Assembly (NCBI GenBank): GCA_017470525.1 | Contig: JAFUYM010000039.1 | Span: forward strand, 1-38,976 | Direction of reading: 5' to 3' | DNA: 38,976 nucleotides | Source of the DNA: Bacteroidaceae bacterium | Lineage (GTDB): Bacteria; Bacteroidota; Bacteroidia; Bacteroidales; Bacteroidaceae | Part shown: piece after piece, positions 23,558-32,700 of the stretch | How positions within the stretch are numbered: position 1 is the first letter of the stretch | How the letters are laid out: each line of letters begins with the position of its first letter | Notes under the pieces: model-generated | Database searches by the model: none | Seen by the model: only the letters and a program-made list of their open reading frames with translations | What the model was told of the DNA's origin: nothing | Made by a program: the position numbers and the translations under genes

Positions 23558-25747
23558 ATAACGGGCAAGTCCGCTGTTGAGCCATTCCATAAACTTGTGG
23601 ATGTCCTCGTCGTAGGAGTAGGAGCGTTCCAACGGATTGCCCTCGTTGTCGAGCAGCACATAGAATGGCTGGGCTGTGGCACCGAACTTGGTGGATTGCA
23701 GATACCCCCACTTGTCGCCCACAGTGCGCAGTTTCCTGATGTTGCTGTCGTAAGAATTTTCATACTGATAGTTATTCTCCCCATCGGAGGCAGAAACGCT
23801 GATGTCAGCAGAGAGTCCCACACTGAACATCGGATTCTCATCACCATCCTCACCCTTCACAAGGATAGGTTCCGGGAGTTTGGTCTTTTCATCCACATAG
23901 AGTTGGATGAGCACATATTTGTTCGTCATGATGTCAGCCACCGTTGGGTCGGTGAACACGGCAGCCTCCATCTTGCGGCAGTTCACACAGCCATAGCCCG
24001 TAAAGTCAATCATGACGGGCATGTGGTGCTCTTTCGCATATTTCATTCCCTCCTCATAGTCGGTAAACATGGGCTTCACCTCCTGTTCAGGAGCCAAATT
24101 GAAGTCCTGCGTCTTCATCGGTGGGGCAAAGGCACTCACCGCCTTGAGAGGCGCCCCCCACAAGCCTGGCACCATATAGATGGCAAAGGCAAACGAAACG
24201 AGCGCCATGCAGAAACGAGGGATGGAAGTCTTCGGATGCATCACCACATTGCCCATCTCATCATATTCCTCCTCATCATGCGGGAAACGAATCCAGCCGA
24301 TAAGATATGCACCCAGCAAGGCTGCAAGGACAATCCAGAGAGAGAGGAACACCTCACGGTCAAGCAGTCCCCAACGGTTAGTCAAGTCTGCCACCGAGAA
24401 GAACTTGAGGGCAAACGCCAGTTCGACAAAGCCGAGCGTAACCTTCACCACATTCATCCAGTTGCCGCTCTTGGGCACCGAATTGAGCCACTGAGGGAAC
24501 AGCGCAAAAAGCGTGAATGGCAATGCCAAGGCAATGGCAAAGCCCAACATGCCGATGACAGGCCCCACAATGCTGCTGGTGACCACCTGCACCAAGAGGA
24601 AACCGATAATCGGACCTGTGCAGGAAAAACTGACCAGCACCAGCGTGAACGCCATCAGGAAGATGCTCAGCAGTCCCGTCGTGCTGCTTGCCTTGTTATC
24701 GACGGCAGTGTTCCACTTCGAGGGCAGCGTAATTTCAAAGCCACCGATGAACGAGATGCCGAACACCACCAGCATGAGGAAAAACAGGATGTTGAACACC
24801 GCATTGGTTGCCAAGTCGTTCAATGCCGACGCCCCGAAAATGGCAGTAATCACCAATCCGAGCGTCACATAAATCACGATGATGCTGATGCCATACAGCA
24901 CCGCATCGCGGATGCCACGCTTCTTGGCAGCCGCCTTCTCTTCCTCCGTCGATTTCTTCGTCGTTCCTTTCTTCAGGAAGAAAGACACGGTCATCGGGAT
25001 GATGGGCCACACACAAGGAGTGACCAACGCCACCAGACCGCCCAGAAGTCCCAACAGGAAGATTTGCCACAGAGAGGAACCAGACGTGTCGCTGTTCCCA
25101 CCCTCGTCAAAGGCAGCGAGTTGGTCAATGACAGGAGCCCAGATGCCAGCATCGGTAGATGTTGGAGCCGCTACCGAGTCATTGTCAATGGGTAACAGGT
25201 CGTATGAAGCCGTGTCCTGTGCCACAGGTTCTTCCAGAGCCGTCTCTGACTCTTTCTTCTCTTCTGCTTTCGGCTCTTCTTTTGCCTTTGGCTGAGCCAC
25301 CTCGCCGTTGAACTTAAAATCCACCGATGTAGGAGGGATGCAGTTCTGGTCATTGCAGGCACCATACTCCAGATAGCCCTCCACCTCATACTTGCCACCC
25401 AACAGTTTCAACTTCTGCGTGAACGTGGCAGTCCTCTCAAAGAAATAGACATCGGCATCAAACATTGCCTCAAACTTCTTGATGGGCGTGGTGGCAGGCT
25501 TCAAAGCCCCATCCAACTGCGCACCCGCAATCTTCTCAATGTTGAGAGTCGTCGGGGTGGGACCACCGTCCACCACCTGCGTACTGTACATGTGCCAACC
25601 ATTGTCAATCGTGCAGGCAAACGTGATGACCGCCTCCGTAGCCGACGTTTCCTTGATGGAAGTCGCCACCTTCACAGGCTTGGCAAACTGAGCGTTCGCC
25701 ACCCCCATGCAGCACAGCGTCAGCAACGTAAATAGTAATCTTCTCAT
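23534..25747 (-). CDS. dsbD: DsbD-type transmembrane thiol:disulfide reductase
   Basis: The 737-residue protein has a signal peptide (MRRLLFTLLTLCCMGVANAQ), an N-terminal DsbD-like periplasmic domain (to about residue 150), a linker, a membrane domain of about eight helices with Cys245 (VTPCVWP) and Cys376 (SFSCTGP), and a C-terminal thioredoxin-like domain with Cys587 and Cys590 in GYGCVNCRK. DsbD takes electrons from cytoplasmic thioredoxin and gives them to periplasmic proteins. The gene lies 34 bp after trxB, which recharges thioredoxin, so the two gene products act in sequence. Likely partners are the two TlpA-like proteins at 36144 and 37155. The final residues come from a heptamer repeat. 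Confidence 0.93.
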   Translation of the reverse strand: MRRLLFTLLTLCCMGVANAQFAKPVKVATSIKETSATEAVITFACTIDNGWHMYSTQVVDGGPTPTTLNIEKIAGAQLDGALKPATTPIKKFEAMFDADVYFFERTATFTQKLKLLGGKYEVEGYLEYGACNDQNCIPPTSVDFKFNGEVAQPKAKEEPKAEEKKESETALEEPVAQDTASYDLLPIDNDSVAAPTSTDAGIWAPVIDQLAAFDEGGNSDTSGSSLWQIFLLGLLGGLVALVTPCVWPIIPMTVSFFLKKGTTKKSTEEEKAAAKKRGIRDAVLYGISIIVIYVTLGLVITAIFGASALNDLATNAVFNILFFLMLVVFGISFIGGFEITLPSKWNTAVDNKASSTTGLLSIFLMAFTLVLVSFSCTGPIIGFLLVQVVTSSIVGPVIGMLGFAIALALPFTLFALFPQWLNSVPKSGNWMNVVKVTLGFVELAFALKFFSVADLTNRWGLLDREVFLSLWIVLAALLGAYLIGWIRFPHDEEEYDEMGNVVMHPKTSIPRFCMALVSFAFAIYMVPGLWGAPLKAVSAFAPPMKTQDFNLAPEQEVKPMFTDYEEGMKYAKEHHMPVMIDFTGYGCVNCRKMEAAVFTDPTVADIMTNKYVLIQLYVDEKTKLPEPILVKGEDGDENPMFSVGLSADISVSASDGENNYQYENSYDSNIRKLRTVGDKWGYLQSTKFGATAQPFYVLLDNEGNPLERSYSYDEDIHKFMEWLNSGLARYQLLTPNS

Positions 25748-25781
25748 ATCTTCTCCAGTATTTTACGGTTTTGAGGGTTGT

Positions 25782-26729
25782 TTACACAATTCCTTTTTCC
25801 TGCAAATAATGCAAGGCGTCAATCGCTGCATGGCAACCGCTGCCAGCCGCACTAATCGCCTGACGATACAATGGATCAGCCACATCGCCAGCCGCAAACA
25901 CACCCGGCACATTCGTTGCCGTGGTCGGATGCTGCACCTTGATGTAACCCTGCTCATCCACCTCCACATCAGGGCGGAACACCTCGCTGTTCGGATGGTG
26001 CCCAATCGCCAAGAAGAACCCGTCTATCGGCAGGTCATAGCGACGTTCACCCTCCTTACCCTTATTCTCAATCAGATGGGCACCTTCCACACCATTCTCG
26101 CCATACAAGCCCTCCGTCTGCGTGTTCCAGAGGATTTCGATGTTCTCCGCATTCTTCACCTTCTGCTGCATCGCATCGCTGGCTCTCAACACATCGCGGC
26201 GCACAATCATATACACCTTCTTCGCCAGACTCGACAGATACTGAGCCTCCTCGCAAGCCGTGTCGCCACCGCCCACAACAGCCACCACCTTCTTGCGGTA
26301 GAAAAAGCCGTCGCACGTAGCACAAGCCGACACACCCTGCCCAGCATATTTCTTCTCATCGTCCAAGCCCAGATACTTGGCAGAGGCACCTGTCGAAATA
26401 ATCAGCGTATGCGCCTCCAGCACCGTGCCGTCGTCCGTCGTCACCTTATGAGGCGCCGTTCCGTCCTTCGACAGTTCCACCTTCGTCACCACACCAAACC
26501 GTATGTCCGTTCCCAGACGTTCCGCCTGTTTCCGGAGGTCGTCCATCAGTTCCACACCCGTCGTGCCCTCCGGATAGCCAGGGAAATTATCCACTTCCGT
26601 CGTCTGCGTCAACTGTCCGCCCGGCTGCAAGCCCTCATACAGGACAGGCTCCAGCGAACTTCTCGACGCATAAATGGCAGCCGTATATCCCGCAGGACCG
26701 CTACCAATAATCAAAGTCTTCAAAGCCAT
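25782..26729 (-). CDS. trxB: Thioredoxin-disulfide reductase
   Basis: This 315-residue flavoprotein has the FAD site GSGPAGYTA (9-17), the redox centre CATCDG with Cys136 and Cys139, the NADPH site GGGDTACEEA (153-162) and GVFAAGDVADP near the C-terminus. It reduces thioredoxin with NADPH in the cytoplasm. It appears to be the first gene of an operon with dsbD (34-bp gap) and the DUF853 gene (12-bp gap). The promoter lies 41 nt upstream of the start and is related to the manA/fucO promoter repeat. Length and motifs are intact. Confidence 0.97.
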   Translation of the reverse strand: MALKTLIIGSGPAGYTAAIYASRSSLEPVLYEGLQPGGQLTQTTEVDNFPGYPEGTTGVELMDDLRKQAERLGTDIRFGVVTKVELSKDGTAPHKVTTDDGTVLEAHTLIISTGASAKYLGLDDEKKYAGQGVSACATCDGFFYRKKVVAVVGGGDTACEEAQYLSSLAKKVYMIVRRDVLRASDAMQQKVKNAENIEILWNTQTEGLYGENGVEGAHLIENKGKEGERRYDLPIDGFFLAIGHHPNSEVFRPDVEVDEQGYIKVQHPTTATNVPGVFAAGDVADPLYRQAISAAGSGCHAAIDALHYLQEKGIV

Positions 26730-26770
26730 ATTCTAACAAATGATTCTTTTATGATAATGATTTGAGAGTG

Positions 26771-26778
26771 CAAAGATA
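26771..26778 (-). promoter_or_regulatory. Predicted promoter -7 box for trxB-dsbD-DUF853
   Basis: Minus strand TATCTTTG in GCGTATCTTTGCACTC, preceded by two ATGAATT heptamers (26788-26801). The 31-nt stretch matches the manA/fucO promoter arms with a few changes. Confidence 0.7.
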
Positions 26779-26815
26779 CGCATTTTTAATTCATAATTCA
26801 TTATTCCGCATGTAT

Positions 26816-26853
26816 ATTTAAACACGAATTACACGAATTTAACGTGTTTAAAT
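26816..26853. terminator. Inverted repeat downstream of the cysteine desulfidase gene
   Basis: ATTTAAACACG (26816-26826) and CGTGTTTAAAT (26843-26853) are perfect complements around a 16-nt loop that itself holds a second ACACGAATT. It lies 39 bp beyond the stop of the minus-strand gene and upstream of the trxB promoter. A terminator is likely; a regulatory site for trxB is the alternative. Confidence 0.5.
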
Positions 26854-26891
26854 AAAATATACGAATCTTGAATTCTGACATTTTCCCTTTT

Positions 26892-28172
26892 TCACTTACT
26901 TGTCATGATTTCCAGCACACACTTGTCCGTCTCGTCCATCGCATCATGTCCGATGCGTGTGAGGTTATGAATCGACTGGTCCACATCATCATCGATGATG
27001 CCCTCCACCGACGTGACACAGTTGCTCTGCACCGCCAGCATGGCAGACAAGACCGCCGTGCTCACCCCCGAAGCCAACTTCAGCGCACACGAAGGTTTCG
27101 CCCCGTCACAAATCATGCCCGTCAGGTTCGCCACCATGTTCTTCACCGCATACGTCACCTGCTCATAGCCGCCACCCATCAGATACGTGATGCCACACGC
27201 CGAACCCGTCGAAGCCACCACACAGCCGCACAATGCTGACAACTTCCCCAATGACTGCTTGATGTAAATTGCCGTCAGGTGACTCAGCATCAGCGCACGT
27301 GTCAGTTCCTCCTCCGTATTGTGGTTCTCCTCCGCAAACTTCACCACCGGCAACGTCGCACAAATGCCCTGATTGCCGCTGCCCGAGTTCGACATCACAG
27401 GGATGGTCGCACCTGCCATACGCGCATCGCAAGCACAAGCCGTTGCCGAAATGATATGCGCAAAAATCGTGTCGCCAAAAATGCCCTTGCCCAACGGACG
27501 CGTCAGCGTCTTGCCCAACAAGTGCCCGTAGTTACCCTTCAGCGAAGCCTCCGCCGCCTGCTCATTCAGGTGCTGCGCCTCACGGATGAACTCGATTTCC
27601 TTCAACGGAGCCATCGTCGCGAAATCATATACCAACTTCATGTTCAGGCAACTACATTCACACCCCCCCTCCGTTCCGCCCTCAGCCCTTCGCTCCAGCA
27701 ACACCTCCCCATTCCGCTTCACCAGCACGAAATCCTTGTGTCCACCACTGATGATGGCTGTGGCAGTATCGTCTCCACCCTCCACCGTCACCTCAATGTA
27801 CAACTTCTCCGCAATGTCCTCCTTCAGCCCGATGTGAATACGGTTCTCCGCAATCATCCTCTTTCCTCTCTCCACCGCCTCGTCCGTCACATCCTTCAGC
27901 ACCTCCAGTTCATACTCCGACCTCCCGATGAGCGCGCCTAACGCCACCGCAATGGGCAGCCCAATCATCCCCGTGCCAGGGATGCCCACCCCCATCGCAT
28001 TCTTCAGGATATTCGCTGACAACAGCACTTCAATCCGTTCGGGCAATACGCCCAAAGTCTCCGTCGCCCGTGCCACACACAATGCCACCGCGATAGGTTC
28101 TGTACACCCCACCGCAGGCACCACCTCGCTCCTCACCAGAGCGATAATTTGTTCTCTAACCTGTTTTTCCAT
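26892..28172 (-). CDS. cyuA: UPF0597 / CyuA-family L-cysteine desulfidase
   Basis: The 426-residue protein has the family signature PAVGCTEPIAVAL near the N-terminus, then GVGIPGTGMIGLPIAVALG, SNSGSGNQGICATLPV and GMICDGAKPSC. Four cysteines, Cys23, Cys271, Cys355 and Cys362, fit the iron-sulfur cluster ligands known in this family (the last two are 7 apart, as in the archaeal enzyme). Members break L-cysteine into pyruvate, ammonia and sulfide; some databases call them serine dehydratase alpha-like. It has no signal peptide. The promoter box is only 4 nt before the ATG, so the mRNA may be leaderless. It diverges from the SusCD operon. Confidence 0.88.
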   Translation of the reverse strand: MEKQVREQIIALVRSEVVPAVGCTEPIAVALCVARATETLGVLPERIEVLLSANILKNAMGVGIPGTGMIGLPIAVALGALIGRSEYELEVLKDVTDEAVERGKRMIAENRIHIGLKEDIAEKLYIEVTVEGGDDTATAIISGGHKDFVLVKRNGEVLLERRAEGGTEGGCECSCLNMKLVYDFATMAPLKEIEFIREAQHLNEQAAEASLKGNYGHLLGKTLTRPLGKGIFGDTIFAHIISATACACDARMAGATIPVMSNSGSGNQGICATLPVVKFAEENHNTEEELTRALMLSHLTAIYIKQSLGKLSALCGCVVASTGSACGITYLMGGGYEQVTYAVKNMVANLTGMICDGAKPSCALKLASGVSTAVLSAMLAVQSNCVTSVEGIIDDDVDQSIHNLTRIGHDAMDETDKCVLEIMTSK

Positions 28173-28176
28173 AATG

Positions 28177-28184
28177 CAAAGGTA
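28177..28184 (-). promoter_or_regulatory. Predicted promoter -7 box for the cysteine desulfidase gene
   Basis: Minus strand TACCTTTG in CGTACCTTTGCATT, directly followed by the start codon at 28172. The predicted transcription start falls on or next to the ATG. Confidence 0.65.
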
Positions 28185-28245
28185 CGATTAAGTGAGCACA
28201 ATTCAAAACAAAAATAACTTTTTTTGTTTTTCCCCCTTTTTCAGC

Positions 28246-28273
28246 GGTGTTTAGGCGAATGAACTCAGAGTCT
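28246..28273. repeat. Short dispersed repeat, copy 1
   Basis: From GGTG to GAGTCT this 28-nt stretch resembles 38449-38477: both follow a T-rich tract and share AGGCGAA and GAGTCT with several transitions and one indel. Both lie about 60-75 bp upstream of a minus-strand promoter. Confidence 0.5.
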
Positions 28274-28346
28274 TTGTATTTTTCCTTGCGTACGTACATA
28301 TATATTTATATACGGCACCTCGCTCCCCCGTTCGTGTGAGCACATC

Positions 28347-28362
28347 TACCACATTTGTGGTA
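28347..28362 (+). promoter_or_regulatory. Operator-like palindrome upstream of the SusCD operon
   Basis: TACCACATTTGTGGTA is a perfect 16-bp palindrome (7-bp arms, 2-bp centre). It ends 23 bp before the -7 box at 28386 and so overlaps the position where a -33 contact would be. A regulator-binding site is the most natural reading. Confidence 0.55.
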
Positions 28363-28385
28363 TTGCCCACATGGGGAAAAGGGCG

Positions 28386-28393
28386 TACCTTTG
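28386..28393 (+). promoter_or_regulatory. Predicted promoter -7 box for the five-gene SusCD operon
   Basis: TACCTTTG in GCGTACCTTTGCAGTC, 44 nt upstream of the chosen start at 28438. No other TAnnTTTG box was seen between the five genes. Confidence 0.65.
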
Positions 28394-28437
28394 CAGTCGA
28401 AAACCAATTAACACAAATTAAAACACGGCAAAGGATA

Positions 28438-29745
28438 ATGAACGGAAAGAAAGTTTTTTTAACGCTGCTATTGGCAACCTTGGGTATCGTAGGGACAGAG
28501 GCATGTACGTCTGTGCTGGTGTCGGGCAGGTTTACGAAGGATGGACGTCCTTTGCTGCTGAAGAACCGTGACACAGGCAATCTGTTGAACCACGTGCTCA
28601 TTGTGCAGGGAGAACGTTATCAGTATCTGGCGATTGTGGCAGATGGCGACACCTTGCCATACGCTGCTTGGGCGGGTCACAACGAAGCAGGCTTTGCCAT
28701 TATCAATACGGCGGCGTATAATCTGAACGGCAAACCTCAACAGGATAGTCGGAATGGTGATGAAGCAGCCTTGCGTAGTCAGCAAGAGGGACAACGAAGC
28801 AGACGCCCCAGACGACTGAATGATGGTGCTATCATGCGGAGGGCGTTGGAAATTTGTGCTACTCTGGAGGATTTTGAACATTTTCTTGACACGCTGACAA
28901 ATGCGGAAGGCGATTCGAACTTCGGCGTCGTTGATGCCAAAGGAGGGGCTGCGTACTATGAGGTGGGCAACCGCACGGACAACGACAAGAGCCAACTCCG
29001 ATATGTGAAGTTCGATGCCAACGACCCTCGGGTAGCCCCCTACGGTTACATCGTCCGCACGAATCATGGCTATTCGGGCAATCGCGAGCAGGACAAGGGC
29101 GTGGAACGCTACCTTGCCATCAGCGAGTATATGCAGCCACGTGGATTTACACAGGACTATGACGCACGCACGTTCATCACACAGATACCACGCACGCTCC
29201 GTCATGGATTGACACATCTGGACGTGCACGACTTTGCCCCTGAGGATGAGACAGAAGCGGTCTTCTTCCCTTTTCGTGACTTCATTCCGAGGTATCAGAC
29301 TAGTTGCACGGTGTTGGTGCAGGGCGTCAGAGAAGGTGAAGACCCGCGGCTGACGGTGAGTTGGACAATTGTAGGCAATCCACTCACAACCGTGGCGGTG
29401 CCGCTGCTGCTCACGCCTCATGGCTCGCTGCCAGAACTGCTGGGCAGGCATGACGGCAAAGGCTCGCTACTGAACCACTGGGGGCTGGAGTTGAAGAAAC
29501 AACTCTTCCCCGTGACAAGAGGCAACGGCATTGACTACATCAACGTGGCGGCACTGCTAAACAAAGCCGGCACAGGCATTCTGCAACGAATTCTACCTGT
29601 GGAGAAAGGTGTGCTCGACCGTGGCGATGAGGTGCTGGCGAAACTCCGCACCGCTGGACGGTTGGATGTGAAGGAGGTGGACACTTATTACAAGTGGGTG
29701 GACGAGGAACTAAGGCGGCAGTATCACGAACTTTTTGGTTTTTAG
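28438..29745 (+). CDS. Exported N-terminal-nucleophile amidohydrolase (C45 / choloylglycine hydrolase-like)
   Basis: The 435-residue product has a signal peptide (MNGKKVFLTLLLATLGIVGTEA) followed at once by Cys23 in CTSVLVSGRFTKDGRPLLLKNRDT. A Cys followed by a GRxLLxKNRD segment fits the catalytic Cys, Arg and Asp of Ntn hydrolases in the C45/choloylglycine hydrolase group, which cut linear amide bonds such as acyl-peptides, bile salts or penicillins. The substrate here is unknown. Cleavage after TEA would leave Cys as residue 1. The bases before Cys do not form a good lipobox. I chose the ATG at 28438 because the longer frame from 28336 crosses the promoter. It is the first gene of the SusCD operon, 40 bp before susC. 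Confidence 0.82.
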   Translation: MNGKKVFLTLLLATLGIVGTEACTSVLVSGRFTKDGRPLLLKNRDTGNLLNHVLIVQGERYQYLAIVADGDTLPYAAWAGHNEAGFAIINTAAYNLNGKPQQDSRNGDEAALRSQQEGQRSRRPRRLNDGAIMRRALEICATLEDFEHFLDTLTNAEGDSNFGVVDAKGGAAYYEVGNRTDNDKSQLRYVKFDANDPRVAPYGYIVRTNHGYSGNREQDKGVERYLAISEYMQPRGFTQDYDARTFITQIPRTLRHGLTHLDVHDFAPEDETEAVFFPFRDFIPRYQTSCTVLVQGVREGEDPRLTVSWTIVGNPLTTVAVPLLLTPHGSLPELLGRHDGKGSLLNHWGLELKKQLFPVTRGNGIDYINVAALLNKAGTGILQRILPVEKGVLDRGDEVLAKLRTAGRLDVKEVDTYYKWVDEELRRQYHELFGF

Positions 29746-29785
29746 GAAGATATATTCATTACACATTTAACAAACAAAACAAGAC

Positions 29786-32700
29786 ATGACAAACAGGAAA
29801 CGTTTTTTAACCGTGGCGGTGGCAACCATCGTCTCGGTGGCAGGAGCCTTTGCCCAAACAATCAAGGGTACGGTGAAGGACTTGTTGACGGGTGAACCCA
29901 TTGTGGGGGCGACCATCCGTATCAACAATGTGAAAGGTGGCGGTGTGGTGACAAATGCTGATGGCGAGTTCACCATCAAGGCGAATAAATTGCCTGTGTC
30001 GCTGACTGCCTCGCTGGTGGGATACAGGAAACAAAATGTCGTGGTATATGATGATGAAGAGGACGTGGAGATTGCCTTGAAGGAACAGGTGCAGTCGCTC
30101 AACGAGGTCATCATCGCAGTGCCTTACGGACAGGTGAAGAGAGACAATTTCACAGGTTCGGCGACGTATATCTCGGGCGAGCAGATTGCCCAGGCACAGG
30201 TGAGCAACGTGACGAAAGCACTGGAAGGTACAGCACCAGGTGTACAGTCCTTCTCGTCAGCCGGTCAGCCTGGCAGCAGTGCCAGCATCCTCATTCGTGG
30301 TGTGGGGTCGGCAAATTACTCGAACGAGCCGCTCTACGTGGTGGACGGCGTGCCCTACGGAGGCAGTTTGAACACGATTGCCAGTGCTGACATAGAGAGC
30401 ATCACTGTGCTGAAAGACGCTGCTTCGACATCGCTTTATGGCTCACGTGCTGCCAATGGTGTCATCATGATTACGACGAAGAAGGGTCGTCTGAACGAGA
30501 AGGCAAAGGTGGACCTGACTGCCAAGTATGGTTGGTCGAGTCGTGCCATCAAGGATTATAAGCAGGTGGGTACGCAGCAGTGGCTGGAACTGTTTTGGGA
30601 GTCACTTCGTAACTATCGGCAAGATCAAGGCTTCACTGCAGAAGAGGCAGCAGAGTGGGCATCGAACAACTTTGTGTCTCGTTTGGGCATCAATCCTTAT
30701 GGTACGAACTTCCCTCAGCCTATTGGCACGGACGGAAAGTTGGTGGCTGGTGCAAGCCTGCTGTGGGATGATGATTGGGACGATGCTTTGCAGCAGAATG
30801 CTCATTATCAGGACTATACGGTGAGAGTGAGCGGCGGAACGAACAATACGAAATACTTCTTCTCTGCAGGCTATCTGGATGACCAGGGTGCGTATAAGGC
30901 GACGGACTTCTCTCGCTACACCCTTCGTGCCAACATCGAGACCCAAATCAAGCCTTGGTTGGAAGCAGGTGTGAATCTGGGAACGGCATATACGGTGACG
31001 AACGAGCCACCACAGACGAGTGTGCAGTTGTTGAGTCCTATTTTCTATGCACGCAACATGAGGGGATGGATGCCCATCTATCAGCATGACTTGGAAACGG
31101 GTGAACTTCTGCTGGATGACGCTGGCAACCCTCAGTATGACTATGGACTTTATCGTCTGAACAACTATAATGGCTATAATCTTGTGTCGTCGCTCGATCA
31201 TGATCGGTGGAGAGATAAGCGTGAGACGGGGTCAGTACGTAGTTTTATCACAGTGAAACCCCTGAAGGGATTGAGTTATAAGTTCAGCCTCAATATCGAC
31301 TACAGCAACACGAACTCATTGACATATCGTAACCCCTCTGTCGGCAAATACGCAGCATCGGGTGGCTCGGTATCGCAGAGTAACAGCCGCAGCACACGAG
31401 TGACGCTGAACAATGTGGTGAATTACTCGACTACGTTCAATGAATTGCACAACCTGCATCTGATGGCAGGTCATGAGTACTACGAGACGAACAGCCACAG
31501 TTTGAGTGGCGGTAGAACGGGTATCTTGACGGATGGGTATTATGAGTTGAGCATGGCTTCGACGATTTCCAGTTCGACAAGTAGCAGTTCGGCATATAAG
31601 TTGTTGAGTTTCTTCAGTAGTGCTGACTATAATTACGCAGAGAAATACTATCTGTCGGGCTCGCTCCGTACGGACGGTTCTTCTCGCTTCGCTCCCGACA
31701 ACCGCTGGGGCACGTTCTGGTCGGTAGGTGCATCGTGGAAGTTGAGCAGTGAGAAATTCCTTGCTGACACGAGTGGCTGGCTGGACAATCTCGGACTTCG
31801 TGTAAGTTATGGAGGTCAGGGTAATGACAATGTAGGCTCAAACTATCAAGCCTTGTTTGCTATCAGCAACAACTTGGGCAATTCGGGCTTGCGTGCCTCG
31901 ACGCTGAGTTCAGAGAATGTACACTGGGAGACGAACCTCAACCTCAACTTGGGTCTCGACTTCGCTTTGTTCAGCAACCGCTTGCAGGGTTCGGTGGAGT
32001 ATTTCGTGCGTCGCTCAAAGGATTTGCTGTTCAGTCTTGATTTGGTGCCATCGTCAGGTTTCAGCAGCACGAGCCAGAACATCGGTGCACTGAAAAACTA
32101 CGGATGGGAGTTCACTCTGTCGGGTTATCCTATCAGCACAAAGGACTGGAAGTGGCGAATTGGTGCTAACTTAACCACTTATAAGAACAAGATTACATCG
32201 TTGCCAGAAGAAGAGATGTGGAGTGGTAACAGAAAGTGGGTGAGAGGCGGTTCGCTGTATGACCTCTATGTGGTGGAATGGGCAGGCGTGAACCCAGAGA
32301 ATGGTAACGGCCAGTGGTGGTACACGAATGCTGACGGCGAGCGTGTGAAGACGGAAAGTTACTCGCAGGCGAACACAAACGAAAACAAGGTGTATGTAGG
32401 CAAGTCGCTGCCGACGTTGAGCGGTGGTGTGAACACAGAACTGACGTGGAAGGACTTCTCATTGTCTGCCTTGCTGAGTTTCTCGCTGGGTGGTCACATC
32501 ATTAACAACGACTATTCTCACATCATGCAGCAGGGTGGTCACTGGTATGCTTGGAGCGTGGACATCCTCAACCGATGGACTCCTGAGAACACGGAAACGG
32601 ATGTGGCAAAGTTGACATATTCGCCACAGAAGGTGTACAGTTCGGTGGATTCTCACTTCTTGCAGAGTAGTTCGTATGCACGACTGAAAACGTTGACGTT

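Noticed and set aside
23555-25195. Long open frame on the plus strand opposite dsbD (546 codons)
   Set aside because: The product is a His/Arg/Glu-rich composition typical of an antisense shadow; dsbD is complete with all its catalytic cysteines.
28438-28510. Amidohydrolase as a lipoprotein
   Set aside because: The residues before the cysteine (G-T-E-A) do not form a lipobox, and the same cysteine fits the Ntn catalytic position.
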